From the NCBI RefSeq assembly GCF_018596315.1, contig NZ_JAHEAG010000007.1, forward strand, positions 62,001-126,000: DNA of 64,000 bases. The letters run 5' to 3'. The stretch is from Bradyrhizobium sp. SRL28. Its GTDB lineage: Bacteria > Pseudomonadota > Alphaproteobacteria > Rhizobiales > Xanthobacteraceae. Made by a program: the position numbers and the translations under genes. Shown here piece by piece: positions 35,097 through 44,016 of the stretch (its first letter is position 1; every line of letters starts with the position of its first letter). The notes beneath the pieces are model-generated. The model was not told where the DNA came from and ran no database searches. It was given only the letters and a program-made list of their open reading frames with translations.

Positions 35097-37025
35097 GTGA
35101 GCGTCGCTATGAACATGATCCTCCCCACGGCCATCTCGGCCACCCCCAACGGCACCACGCGCCCGCAGGTTCGCATCGTCATCGTTGGCCATGTCGATCA
35201 CGGCAAATCCACGCTGGTCGGACGCCTGCTGCACGAGACCGGCAGCCTGCCCGAGGGCAAGCTGGAGATGCTCAAAGCGGTCAGCGCGCGGCGCGGCATG
35301 CCGTTCGAATGGTCGTTCCTCTTGGACGCGCTGCAGACCGAGCGCGACCAGGGCATCACCATCGACACCACCCAGATCCGCTTCCGCACCCGCTCGCGCG
35401 ACGTCGTGCTGATCGACGCGCCCGGCCACGCAGAATTCCTCCGCAATATGATCACCGGCGCCTCGCAGGCCGACGGCGCGGTTCTCATTATCGACGCGCT
35501 GGAAGGCGTGCGTGACCAGACAAGGCGGCACGGTTATCTGCTGCATCTGCTCGGCATCAAGCAGGTTGCCATCGTCGTCAACAAGATGGACCGCGTTGAT
35601 TTCAGCGCTGATCGCTTCAAGGCGATCAGCGACGAGATTTCCGCGCACCTGATCGGCCTCGGCGTGACGCCGTCGGCCGTGATTCCGATTTCCGCGCGCG
35701 ACGGCGACGGTGTTGCCGAACATACGCCGCGGATCGGCTGGTATCAGGGACCGACCGTGGTCGAAGCGCTCGATGCACTCGAACCGGCGCGGCCGCTGGA
35801 GCAACTGGCACTGCGGCTACCCGTGCAGGCGATCTACAAGTTCGACGACCGCCGCATCGTTGCGGGCCGTATCGAGTCCGGCAGCCTGAGCGCCGGCGAC
35901 GAAATCGTCATCATGCCTGCCGGCAAGATCGCAAAGATCAAAACCGTCGAGAGCTGGCCGGTGACGCCGCTCACGGGCAGCCATGGCGCCGGCCGTTCGG
36001 TCGGTATCACGCTCGATCGTGAACTGTTCATCGAACGCGGCGACGTCATCGCGCATGCCGGCGCGATCCCGCGCGATACGCGGCGAATTCGCGCCCGGAT
36101 TTTCTGGCTGCACGACAAGCCGCTGTCGAAGGGCGACCAGATCCTGATCCGCCTCGGCACGCGGGAAAGCCGCGCCAGCGTCGTCGCGATCGAAAAGGCC
36201 GTCGATCCCGGCGAACTCTCCAACGAGGAGACCAAGGCGATCGCGCGCAATCATGTCGGCGAAATCGACATCTCGCTGGCGCAACCGATCGCGGCCGACC
36301 CCTATCAGGAAAATCCGCGCACCGGACGGCTGGTGATCGAGGTCAACGGCCGCATCGCCGGCGGGGGCCTCGTGCTGTCGGTCGACGCCGGACAGCGCGC
36401 TGTTCCGATCGACATCGTGCCGGTCGAATCCGCACTTCGCCCCGAGGAACGCTCGGCGCGCTATCACCACAATGGCGCGGTGATCTGGCTGACCGGCCTG
36501 CCGGGCTCCGGAAAATCGACGCTGGCGCGCGCACTCGAGCGCCGGCTGTTCTCGCGCGGCGGCTCGCCGATCCTGCTCGATGGCGACACCCTGCGCGCCG
36601 GTCTCAACGGCGACCTCGGTTTCTCCGCGCAGGACCGCACCGAAAACATCCGGCGGCTCGCCGAAGTCGCAACCCATCTGGCGCGCAATGGACACATCGC
36701 CGTCGTCGCCGCGGTGTCACCCTCGGCGGATGACCGTGCCGCGGCACGCCGCATCGCCGATACGACGTTCCGCGAGATCTATGTCGCTACGCCGGCCGAG
36801 ATCTGCGAGAGCCGCGACCCCAAGGGCCATTACGCCAAGGCGCGCGCCGGCACGCTGCAGGCGTTCACCGGGATCGGCAACGACTATCAGCCGCCGGCCC
36901 GGGCGGAGCTGAGCATCGACACCTCCGCAAAAACGGTTTCGGATGCGACCGACGAGATCGAGCGAATGTTGGCCGAGACCGGTATCCTGTTCGACGAACT
37001 GGTCGATCTGGCGGCCAACATCTAG
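35097..37025 (+). CDS. cysNC: Bifunctional sulfate adenylyltransferase subunit 1 / APS kinase
   Basis: 642 residues. The GTPase half (CysN) has GHVDHGKSTLVGRLL from ~31, VLIDAPGH and VVNKMD; the kinase half (CysC) starts at ~460 with TGLPGSGKSTLARALERRL (P-loop ~467), DGDTLRAGLN and the mobile lid. CysN couples GTP hydrolysis to APS synthesis; CysC phosphorylates APS to PAPS. GTG 35097 or ATG 35109 may be the start. The fused form matches NodQ/CysNC of rhizobia. The presence of CysC beside an APS-type CysH means PAPS may serve sulfation as well as reduction. Confidence 0.94.
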   Translation: MSVAMNMILPTAISATPNGTTRPQVRIVIVGHVDHGKSTLVGRLLHETGSLPEGKLEMLKAVSARRGMPFEWSFLLDALQTERDQGITIDTTQIRFRTRSRDVVLIDAPGHAEFLRNMITGASQADGAVLIIDALEGVRDQTRRHGYLLHLLGIKQVAIVVNKMDRVDFSADRFKAISDEISAHLIGLGVTPSAVIPISARDGDGVAEHTPRIGWYQGPTVVEALDALEPARPLEQLALRLPVQAIYKFDDRRIVAGRIESGSLSAGDEIVIMPAGKIAKIKTVESWPVTPLTGSHGAGRSVGITLDRELFIERGDVIAHAGAIPRDTRRIRARIFWLHDKPLSKGDQILIRLGTRESRASVVAIEKAVDPGELSNEETKAIARNHVGEIDISLAQPIAADPYQENPRTGRLVIEVNGRIAGGGLVLSVDAGQRAVPIDIVPVESALRPEERSARYHHNGAVIWLTGLPGSGKSTLARALERRLFSRGGSPILLDGDTLRAGLNGDLGFSAQDRTENIRRLAEVATHLARNGHIAVVAAVSPSADDRAAARRIADTTFREIYVATPAEICESRDPKGHYAKARAGTLQAFTGIGNDYQPPARAELSIDTSAKTVSDATDEIERMLAETGILFDELVDLAANI

Positions 37026-37062
37026 GCCTTTTAGGCACTTCTCATCGACCCGGCTTTAGGGC

Positions 37063-37090
37063 TAAAAGGGCGGCCAACGCTGCCCTTTTT
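37063..37090 (+). terminator. Terminator after cysNC
   Basis: AAAAGGGC and GCCCTTTTT arms around a short GC-rich loop, 38 bp after the cysNC stop, ending in a T-run. Confidence 0.75.
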
Positions 37091-37159
37091 GGCGCGTTTT
37101 TTGCTGCTTTTCGTCAGAAAACAGCCTTTCAACGCCAATTTCTACCGAGAAAGCCCATC

Positions 37160-39322
37160 ATGAATCGTGTCGATGCCCACGGATTGAAGATCGCCCCTGT
37201 CCTGTTCGATTTCATCGCCAAGGAGGCGACCCCCAAGACCGGGATTTCCCCCGATGCATTCTGGGCCGGTGTCGCCGCCATCATCAAAAAATTAGGGCCG
37301 AAAAACCGCGAGTTGCTCGCCTTCCGCGATGCGCTGCAGACCAAGATCGACGGCTGGCATCGCGTCAACAAGGGCAAGTCGTTCGACATGAACGCCTACA
37401 CGGCCTTCCTCAAGGAGATCGGCTATCTGCTGCCGGAGCCGGCCACGCAGAAGGTCGAGACATCAAATGTCGACGAGGAAATCGGCAAGATCTGCGGACC
37501 GCAGCTCGTCGTGCCCCTGACCAACGCCCGCTACGCGCTGAACGCGGCGAATGCGCGCTGGGGCTCACTGTATGACGCCTTCTACGGCACGGATGCGATC
37601 CCGCACGATCCGAGCGAGGGCGGCAAAGGTTACAACAAGGCGCGCGGCGACAAGGTGATCGCGAAGGCAAAAGCCTTCCTCGACGCCGCCGTGCCGCTCG
37701 CGACCGGCAGCCACACCGACGTGACGTCCTACAGCGTGATCGCGGGCCAGCTCGCGGTGAAGCTCAAGAGCGGCAACGCCACCGCATTGAAGTCTGCTTC
37801 GCAGTTCGCCGGATATCAGGGCGATGCCGCTCAACCTTCCGCGGTCCTCCTGGTCAACAACGGCATGCATGTCGAAGTGAAGATCGACCGCAGCCATGTG
37901 ATCGGCAAGGACGATCCGGCCGGCGTTGCCGACATGATCATGGAATCGGCGGTCTCCACCATTCTCGACATGGAAGACTCGGTCGCCGCGGTTGATGCCG
38001 AGGACAAGGTGCTGGTCTATCGCAACACGCTCGGCCTGATGGACGGCACGCTCTCGGCCGATTTCGAGAAGGGCGGCAAGACGCTCAAGCGTTCGCTCAA
38101 CCCCGACCGCGTCTACAAGACGCCCGACGGCAAGGAGCTCTCGCTGCACGGCCGCAGCCTCTTGCTGATGCGCAATGTCGGCCATCACATGTTTACCGAC
38201 GCCGTTCTCGACGAGAAGGGCGACGAGATTCCGGAAGGCCTGCTCGATGCTGCGGTAGCCGGCCTGCTCGCGATCCACGACATCAAGGGTTCTTCGAAAA
38301 CCAAAAACAGCCGCACCGGCTCGGTCTATATCGTCAAGCCGAAGATGCACGGCCCCGACGAAGTCGCGCTGACTTGCGAACTGTTTGGCGATGTCGAGAA
38401 GCTGCTGGGATTGCCCGAGAACACCATGAAGGTCGGCATCATGGATGAGGAGCGCCGCACCACGGTCAACCTCAAGGCCTGCATCCAGAACGCGTCGAAG
38501 CGCATCTGCTTCATCAACACCGGCTTCCTCGACCGCACCGGCGACGAAATCCACACGTCGATGGAAGCGGGTCCGATGATCCGCAAGAACGACATGAAGG
38601 CGCAGCCCTGGATCAAGTCCTATGAAGACTGGAACGTCGACATGGGCCTGATCGATGGCCTGCCTGGCCATGCCCAGATCGGCAAGGGCATGTGGGCGGC
38701 GCCGGACAAGATGGCCGACATGCTCACCCAGAAGCTCGGCCATCCGCAGGCCGGCGCGACCACCGCATGGGTGCCCTCTCCGACTGCGGCCACGCTGCAC
38801 GCGCTGCACTATCACCAGGTGAACGTGCAGGCCCGCCAGCAGGAACTCGCCAAGGGCGGACAGCGCGCAAAGCTTTCCGACATCCTCACCATCCCGGTGT
38901 CACAGTCGAACTGGGCGCCCGACGACGTCAAGCAGGAGATCGACAACAACTGCCAGGGCATTTTGGGCTATGTCGTGCGCTGGATCGACCAGGGCGTCGG
39001 CTGCTCCAAGGTGCCCGACATCCACGACGTCGGCCTGATGGAAGATCGCGCCACCTTGCGCATCTCCAGCCAGCATCTGGCGAACTGGCTGGCGCATGGC
39101 GTCGTCACCAAGGACCAGGTGATGGAGTCGCTGAGGCGCATGGCGGTCGTAGTCGACAAGCAGAACGCGGGCGACCCGCTCTACAAGCCGATGGCGCCTT
39201 CGTTCGACGGTGTCGCTTTCCAGGCCGCCTGCGATCTCGTCTTCAAGGGCCGCGAGCAGCCGAACGGCTACACCGAATACATTCTCACTGCGCGCCGTCG
39301 TGAGGCGAAGGCGGCGGGATAA
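37160..39322 (+). CDS. glcB: Malate synthase G
   Basis: 720 residues, the length of the monomeric G isoform. Stretches such as ILDMEDSVAAVDAEDKVLVYRNTLGLMDG, RTGSVYIVKPKMHGPDEVALTCELFGDVEKLLGLPENTMKVGIMDEERRTTVNLKACIQ and FLDRTGDEIHTSMEAGPMIRK cover the acetyl-CoA, Mg and glyoxylate sites. It condenses glyoxylate with acetyl-CoA to malate for growth on acetate, glycolate or fatty acids. Own promoter likely after the cysNC terminator. Confidence 0.97.
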   Translation: MNRVDAHGLKIAPVLFDFIAKEATPKTGISPDAFWAGVAAIIKKLGPKNRELLAFRDALQTKIDGWHRVNKGKSFDMNAYTAFLKEIGYLLPEPATQKVETSNVDEEIGKICGPQLVVPLTNARYALNAANARWGSLYDAFYGTDAIPHDPSEGGKGYNKARGDKVIAKAKAFLDAAVPLATGSHTDVTSYSVIAGQLAVKLKSGNATALKSASQFAGYQGDAAQPSAVLLVNNGMHVEVKIDRSHVIGKDDPAGVADMIMESAVSTILDMEDSVAAVDAEDKVLVYRNTLGLMDGTLSADFEKGGKTLKRSLNPDRVYKTPDGKELSLHGRSLLLMRNVGHHMFTDAVLDEKGDEIPEGLLDAAVAGLLAIHDIKGSSKTKNSRTGSVYIVKPKMHGPDEVALTCELFGDVEKLLGLPENTMKVGIMDEERRTTVNLKACIQNASKRICFINTGFLDRTGDEIHTSMEAGPMIRKNDMKAQPWIKSYEDWNVDMGLIDGLPGHAQIGKGMWAAPDKMADMLTQKLGHPQAGATTAWVPSPTAATLHALHYHQVNVQARQQELAKGGQRAKLSDILTIPVSQSNWAPDDVKQEIDNNCQGILGYVVRWIDQGVGCSKVPDIHDVGLMEDRATLRISSQHLANWLAHGVVTKDQVMESLRRMAVVVDKQNAGDPLYKPMAPSFDGVAFQAACDLVFKGREQPNGYTEYILTARRREAKAAG

Positions 39323-39436
39323 CCCATAGCGTTTTCAAGCGAAGCATGCCCTCGGAGTTGATCCGTGGGTGGCTACCCGTTCGCGCTGGAAAACGCGTCA
39401 GCCGAGAATCACGTCACGATGCCGCATCGGTTGTTA

Positions 39437-39461
39437 GGAACGCCTGAGCTCTCCATCCGTT
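39437..39461 (+). promoter_or_regulatory. EcfG-type general stress promoter for CsbD
   Basis: GGAAC (39437-39441), 17-bp spacer, GTT (39459-39461), an exact match, 32 bp before the CsbD ATG at 39493. Confidence 0.87.
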
Positions 39462-39492
39462 GTTGAACATCCCAACATGGAAGGAGACAGCG

Positions 39493-39693
39493 ATGGATTG
39501 GAACAGGGTTGAAGGGAACTGGAAGCAGTTCAAGGGCGCCGCCAAGGAAAAATGGGGCAAGCTCACCGATGACGATCTCGACGTGATCGAGGGCCGCCGC
39601 GAGCAACTCGAAGGCAAGCTGCAGCAGCGCTACGGCTTCGCCAAGGACCAGATCCGCAAGGACGTGGACGACTGGTTCGGGACGTTGAAATAG
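39493..39693 (+). CDS. CsbD family stress protein
   Basis: 66 residues from ATG at 39493 (MDWNRVEGNWKQFKGAAKEKWGKLTDDDL), with AAGGAG seven bases upstream. It is the canonical soluble CsbD form with the WGKLTDDDL and YGFAKDQIRKDVDDWF elements. The family is strongly induced under general stress but has no assigned activity. A perfect EcfG promoter precedes it and a strong terminator follows, so it is a monocistronic stress gene. Confidence 0.95.
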   Translation: MDWNRVEGNWKQFKGAAKEKWGKLTDDDLDVIEGRREQLEGKLQQRYGFAKDQIRKDVDDWFGTLK

Positions 39694-39712
39694 GCTCGCG
39701 CTTCCGAGCATC

Positions 39713-39742
39713 AAAAGCCCCGGCATGTGCCGGGGCTTTTTT
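39713..39742 (+). terminator. Rho-independent terminator of CsbD
   Basis: AAAAGCCCCGGCA / TGCCGGGGCTTTTTT, a perfect hairpin 20 bp after the stop. The A-run on its left side may also let it stop the convergent small-membrane-protein transcript. Confidence 0.93.
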
Positions 39743-39759
39743 GCGTTGGCAGATCGGCG

Positions 39760-39915
39760 CTAGATGACGGCGATGTATCTCAACAGCGAGATCACGCCGA
39801 GGATGATCACAACGACGCGGGCAATCTGCTTGGCGCGGCCGTCGAGCGGCAGCAGGTTGATGAGATAGAGAACGAGAATAACGACCAGGAACGTGATGAG
39901 TACACTGACGAGCAT
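39760..39915 (-). CDS. Thivi_2564-like small membrane protein
   Basis: 51 residues from ATG at 39915 (MLVSVLITFLVVILVLYLINLLP), one or two hydrophobic helices with the short polar turn LDGRAKQIARV between them. Matches the short Thivi_2564 family of predicted membrane peptides; function unknown. The longer frame to 39981 covers the promoter and is rejected. A perfect EcfG promoter at 39967-39991 puts it in the general stress regulon. Confidence 0.82.
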   Translation of the reverse strand: MLVSVLITFLVVILVLYLINLLPLDGRAKQIARVVVIILGVISLLRYIAVI

Positions 39916-39966
39916 GTGGGGTCCCCCCTCGGCATTTGCCGAAAAATGCGCTGGTAGTGCATTGTT

Positions 39967-39991
39967 AACGTCGAAGGGCACGGCGGGTTCC
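39967..39991 (-). promoter_or_regulatory. EcfG-type promoter for the small membrane protein
   Basis: Minus strand: GGAAC (39991-39987), 17-bp spacer, GTT (39969-39967). It points at the gene starting at 39915 and rules out the longer 39981 start. Confidence 0.83.
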
Positions 39992-40122
39992 TCGTGGCGG
40001 AACTTCCCGTCACCCGGAAAATTTCAATCATTTCAACGATCACCGTAATTCTACGCGGGCTGCAACTGGTTAAGTCTTTACCCTTTCCCTCCAAATTGCC
40101 GCGAGCCTCGGGGGAGAGCATC

Positions 40123-42216
40123 ATGTTGAACCGTCTGACCGTATCCGCGCTGCTGAAGACCGTCATCCTCGTCACCTCCTTCTGCGTGGTGGTTGGATTT
40201 TCGCTCAACGCCTGGGACTCCTGGGGCCGACTGCAAGCGGCGAGCCGCATTGCCGTGATCGCAGACGCGTCCGCAAACATGTTCAAGGCGATGCACAATC
40301 TGCGCACCGACCGTTCCACGACCAATCGGCTGTTGAACTCCGATGCGCCGATGGAAGCCGACATCGAGAAATATCTGCGCAACATTCGCGATACCGAAAT
40401 GCCAGCGATGGCCAGCGCGCTCGCCCAGCTCGGAGGAATGGAATTCGCCCAGCAACAGATGCTGGTGCCCGAGTTCGACCGCCTGCTGAAGGCGATAACC
40501 TCGCAGCAGAAGGAATTCTGGGAAGCGATGGGCAAGCCAAAGGCCTCGCGCCGCCCGACTTTGGCCAAGGAATACATGGACACCGCGACCGCGATGCTGG
40601 AAACGCTCGACAAGCTCTCCGCAACGCTGGCCGCCACCGTCAATCACCAGGACGCAACGATCGACCAGTTGCTCGCGATCAAGCAGATCGCCTGGCTGCT
40701 GCGCAACACCGCCGGCGAAGCGTCGCTCATCGTCTCCGTCGGAATCAACGCCGGCAAGGTCGCGCCGGAAGCGCGGCTCGCCTATACGAAATATTCCGGC
40801 GGCATCGATGCCACCTGGAGCGCGCTGGAACTGACGGCGTCGAGCATGAAACTGCCTCCGGCTATCTCCAGCGCGATCGCCGCGACCAAGACCGCCTATT
40901 TCGAGCCGCAATATCTCGCGCTGCGCGATCGGTTGCTGACGCAGATCGCGGCCGGCGAGAAGCCGGAACTGACCGCCAACCAGTGGACCCCGGTCACGGT
41001 CGGGCGCCTGTCTGCTGCCGTCGGCGTCGCCGAAGCAGCCCTCGACGCCGCCAAGGATCACGCCGCGCATTTGCGTTCCACCGCCCAGCGTTCGCTGGTG
41101 ATGCAGCTCGCGTTGCTGGTCGGCGCACTGGCGCTCGCGTTCGGCGCCATGGCGATCGTCACCCGCCGCGCCATCAAGCCGCTGCACACCATACGTGACG
41201 CCATGCTGAAGGTCGCCGCCGGCGACCTCCACGTCGATACCGGCTACGCCGCGCGCCACGACGAAATCGGCGCGCTGGCCGGCGCGCTGGAGACCTTCAA
41301 GCAGCAGGCCGCCGACAAGGCCCGGATCGAAGCGCAGGAGCGCGAGCGCAACGCCGGCGCCACGGCACGGCAGCAGGCGATCGAGAGCTATGTCGGCGAG
41401 TTCGAGAGCATGGTGCGCCAGACGCTCACCCAGCTCGGCGACGCTTCCGGCCAGATGCGGACCACCTCGACCGGCCTGTCGACGATTTCGCGCCAGACCA
41501 ACGAGCGCGTGCAGGTCGCCGGAAAGGCATCCGGCGATGCCTCGATGAGCGTCGAGACGGTTGCCGCGGCTTCCGAAGAGCTCAGCGCCTCGATCAACGA
41601 CATCAGCCAGCAGGCCGCACACGCGGCGGAGATCGCCAGCCGCGCGGTCGGCCAGGCGCGCAATACCGACGGCACCGTCCAGGGGCTCGCCCAATCGGCG
41701 GGACGCATTGGTGAGGTCGTCGGCCTGATCAACACCATCGCCGCGCAGACCAACCTCCTGGCGCTCAACGCCACCATCGAGGCCGCGCGCGCCGGCGAGG
41801 CCGGCCGCGGCTTCGCGGTGGTCGCCTCCGAAGTCAAATCGCTGGCGAGCCAGACGGCGAAGGCGACCGAGGAAATCTCCGAGCAGATCGCCGACATCCA
41901 GAAGGTCGCGGGCGAAGCCATCGACGCCATCAAGGGCATCGGCAGCATCATCGGCGAGGTCAACGAGGTCGCGACCGCGATTGCCGCCGCCGTGCAGCAA
42001 CAGGGCGCCGCCACCCAGGAGATCACGCGCTCGACCCAATTTGCCGCGCAGGGCACCAAGAACGTGTCCGACAACATCACCGGCGTGAAGGCCGATGCGG
42101 ACGCGGCCGCCGCCGCAGCGGAGGATGTGAAGCAGGCTTCCCAGACGCTGGAGACGCAGAGCCAGCAACTGGGCAATCAGGTCACTCAATTCCTCGGCAA
42201 GATCCGAGCGGCGTAA
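40123..42216 (+). CDS. Methyl-accepting chemotaxis protein
   Basis: 697 residues from ATG at 40123 (MLNRLTVSALL), with GGGGGAGAG upstream. A first membrane helix at ~9-30, a helical periplasmic ligand domain to ~335, a second helix (LVMQLALLVGALALAFGAMAIV), HAMP (ALETFKQQAADKAR region) and the MCP signalling hairpin with INTIAAQTNLLALNATIEAARAGEAGRGFAVVASEVKSLA. It senses an external signal and steers CheA. No C-terminal CheR-docking pentapeptide is seen. The ligand is unknown. Confidence 0.94.
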   Translation: MLNRLTVSALLKTVILVTSFCVVVGFSLNAWDSWGRLQAASRIAVIADASANMFKAMHNLRTDRSTTNRLLNSDAPMEADIEKYLRNIRDTEMPAMASALAQLGGMEFAQQQMLVPEFDRLLKAITSQQKEFWEAMGKPKASRRPTLAKEYMDTATAMLETLDKLSATLAATVNHQDATIDQLLAIKQIAWLLRNTAGEASLIVSVGINAGKVAPEARLAYTKYSGGIDATWSALELTASSMKLPPAISSAIAATKTAYFEPQYLALRDRLLTQIAAGEKPELTANQWTPVTVGRLSAAVGVAEAALDAAKDHAAHLRSTAQRSLVMQLALLVGALALAFGAMAIVTRRAIKPLHTIRDAMLKVAAGDLHVDTGYAARHDEIGALAGALETFKQQAADKARIEAQERERNAGATARQQAIESYVGEFESMVRQTLTQLGDASGQMRTTSTGLSTISRQTNERVQVAGKASGDASMSVETVAAASEELSASINDISQQAAHAAEIASRAVGQARNTDGTVQGLAQSAGRIGEVVGLINTIAAQTNLLALNATIEAARAGEAGRGFAVVASEVKSLASQTAKATEEISEQIADIQKVAGEAIDAIKGIGSIIGEVNEVATAIAAAVQQQGAATQEITRSTQFAAQGTKNVSDNITGVKADADAAAAAAEDVKQASQTLETQSQQLGNQVTQFLGKIRAA

Positions 42217-42343
42217 TAACCTCTTCCCGCCTGCGGCGGCGGGTGAGAGAAAATCTATCGGCGAATTCTAAGCATCCGTTATGCGGAGGCACCCCCACCC
42301 CTGCCCTCCCCCGCAAGCGGGAGAGGGAGAAGAAAACACTTCC

Positions 42344-43009
42344 TCACTCCCGCGCCACCACGGGCACCCGCTGATACTTGGCGCGGACCTTGTCGGATGC
42401 AGGCGAGAAATTCACCTCCGCGCCCCGTTTGTCGGCGCTGCGGCCGGCGACCAGAAGGCCGTTTTCGCCGGCGACGATGTCGCCCTTGCGCAGCGTCGGG
42501 TCGTCTTCGACCTTGACCGACGCCAGCCCGACCGGGTCCTTGCCGTTGCAGGTGCAGCCCGCCACGAGTTCGTTGCGATAACGGAACGCGTTCGGCAGCT
42601 CCGAATAGGACTTGCCATTGTCGGCGGCGGCGTTGTCAATGCTGCTGCCGTTGAACAATTTGGTCTCGCTCGCCGGGCACAACTTGTTGCAGGACGCCGC
42701 GCGGCTCGCATTGTCTGAAGCGGTGACCGGGAAATAGCGTCCATCGCAGGTCCGCACGCAATACGCCTGGCCTCCGCCTCCACCGTAGCGGACACGCCCC
42801 TCGCCACGCGGCGCGCGGACCTGGCCGTCGTCATCGGCGAACGGCATCTGGATATAGGGCTGAGGGCGCGGGCGGTTGAACCCGCCAAACAATTGCGAGA
42901 AAAAGTCCTGGGCCTGCGCGGCCGGCGCCAGCGCCGAAGCGCACACCAGTGCGGCTGCCCCCCATGCTGCCAGTTTTCCCGATTGCATCAACCTTCTCCT
43001 CTGCAACAC
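42344..43009 (-). CDS. DUF2865 exported protein
   Basis: 221 residues. Signal peptide ending AQAQ, then a low-complexity FGGFNRPRPQP stretch. The DUF2865 core has paired cysteines in YCVRTCDGRYFPVTASDNASRAASCNKLCPASETKLFNGSSID and CTCNGKDP. Such proteins are periplasmic or cell-surface and limited to Rhizobiales; function unknown. It follows the L,D-transpeptidase gene by 11 bp on the minus strand and is probably in its operon, hence under the same EcfG-type promoter. Confidence 0.9.
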   Translation of the reverse strand: MLQRRRLMQSGKLAAWGAAALVCASALAPAAQAQDFFSQLFGGFNRPRPQPYIQMPFADDDGQVRAPRGEGRVRYGGGGGQAYCVRTCDGRYFPVTASDNASRAASCNKLCPASETKLFNGSSIDNAAADNGKSYSELPNAFRYRNELVAGCTCNGKDPVGLASVKVEDDPTLRKGDIVAGENGLLVAGRSADKRGAEVNFSPASDKVRAKYQRVPVVARE

Positions 43010-43020
43010 GGCGCATCCAT

Positions 43021-43788
43021 TCAGTTCACCTGCGGCGCGATAAGGCTCATCGCCTGCCGGCCCGAGGGCGTGGTCGCGACCGGGCGCGGCTGCGCGCCGG
43101 CGGGACGGGCTGTGATGCCGGTCCTGGTATCCCCGCCTCGCGCCATGACCGGCGCGCGCTTCGGCAGCACCACCACTTTCGTTCCGACATCGACCCGGCC
43201 AAACAGATCGGCGACGTCTTCATTGGTCAGGCGGATGCAACCGGACGAGACGAATTTCCCGATCGTCGAGGGATCGTTGGTGCCGTGAATGCGGTACTGG
43301 CTGGTGCCGAGATACATTGCCCGCGCGCCGAGCGGATTGCCGGGCCCGCCGGCCATGAAGCGCGGTAGATAGGGCTGGCGTGCGATCATCTCCGAAGGTG
43401 GATGCCAGTCCGGCCATTCCGCCTTGCGGCTGATGGTCTGCACCCCGGACCAGGTAAAGCCGTCGCGGCCGACGCCGACGCCATACCTGATGGCGCGGCC
43501 CTGTCCGAGCACGTAGTAGAGCGTGGTGTTGCCGGTATCGATGATGATGGTGCCAGGCGCCTCCGCCGTACCAAAGGCGACGACGGCGCGGCGAAGCCGC
43601 TCGGGCGTCGCGCCCGCGTCGGATGCGATCACCTCATCGGGGGGATATGCACCCGGTTGGGCAGAAGCATAGCCGAACGTCTGCGCGTTCGCAGCGATCG
43701 AGACCATCGCCAGCATCAGCAAGACGGCGACGAAGACGAGCGCGCTTACCACGCGCGACGAAGGCCGGCGATCAAAGGACTTTGTCAT
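43021..43788 (-). CDS. L,D-transpeptidase (ErfK/YbiS family)
   Basis: 255 residues from ATG at 43788 (MTKSFDRRPSSRVV); GGGGCAG upstream is a weak ribosome binding site. An export signal (ALVFVAVLLMLAMVSIAANAQ) leads to the YkuD domain with ISRKAEWPDWHPPSEMI, YRIHGTNDPSTIGKFVSSGCIRLTNEDV (catalytic Cys in SSGCIR). It crosslinks or remodels peptidoglycan in the periplasm. An exact EcfG promoter at 43835-43859 predicts induction by general stress. The same frame stays open for 2.8 kb upstream, but that part is antisense to other genes and is not coding. Confidence 0.92.
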   Translation of the reverse strand: MTKSFDRRPSSRVVSALVFVAVLLMLAMVSIAANAQTFGYASAQPGAYPPDEVIASDAGATPERLRRAVVAFGTAEAPGTIIIDTGNTTLYYVLGQGRAIRYGVGVGRDGFTWSGVQTISRKAEWPDWHPPSEMIARQPYLPRFMAGGPGNPLGARAMYLGTSQYRIHGTNDPSTIGKFVSSGCIRLTNEDVADLFGRVDVGTKVVVLPKRAPVMARGGDTRTGITARPAGAQPRPVATTPSGRQAMSLIAPQVN

Positions 43789-43834
43789 AGGACTGCCCCG
43801 CTGGATGTGCATCATTGGATGCTCTGCACCAACA

Positions 43835-43859
43835 AACGCGCCCGGGGGTCGGCAGTTCC
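43835..43859 (-). promoter_or_regulatory. EcfG-type promoter for the L,D-transpeptidase
   Basis: Minus strand: GGAAC (43859-43855), 17-bp spacer, GTT (43837-43835), 47 bp upstream of the ATG. Confidence 0.83.
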
Positions 43860-43916
43860 TTTTGGCCGACGTTGCCTCGCTTCCTGTCAAGGCGTGCACG
43901 CTCACCCCTCCGCGAT

Positions 43917-43941
43917 GGAACTTGCGCCAGCCTTCCACGTT
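43917..43941 (+). promoter_or_regulatory. EcfG-type promoter for the AI-2E family gene
   Basis: GGAAC (43917-43921), 17-bp spacer, GTT (43939-43941), 76 bp before the GTG start. It is back to back with the minus-strand promoter at 43835, so the intergenic region is a divergent stress promoter pair. Confidence 0.85.
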
Positions 43942-44016
43942 GTGACGCCATAGTTCGGCTCGCCGGCGACGTGGCTTGTGCCGTGTCGTTGCTGCTTCGG
44001 GCGGGGGAAAGCCATT

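Noticed and set aside
35097..37025. Nodulation nodQ rather than cysNC
   Set aside because: The gene lies with cysG, cysI and cysH and no nod genes or nod box are near, so the housekeeping role is favoured.
40078..42189. 703-codon frame antisense to the chemoreceptor
   Set aside because: Long because of codon bias opposite a real gene; composition (Leu/Arg/Gly/Gln) is that of a shadow, with no domain.
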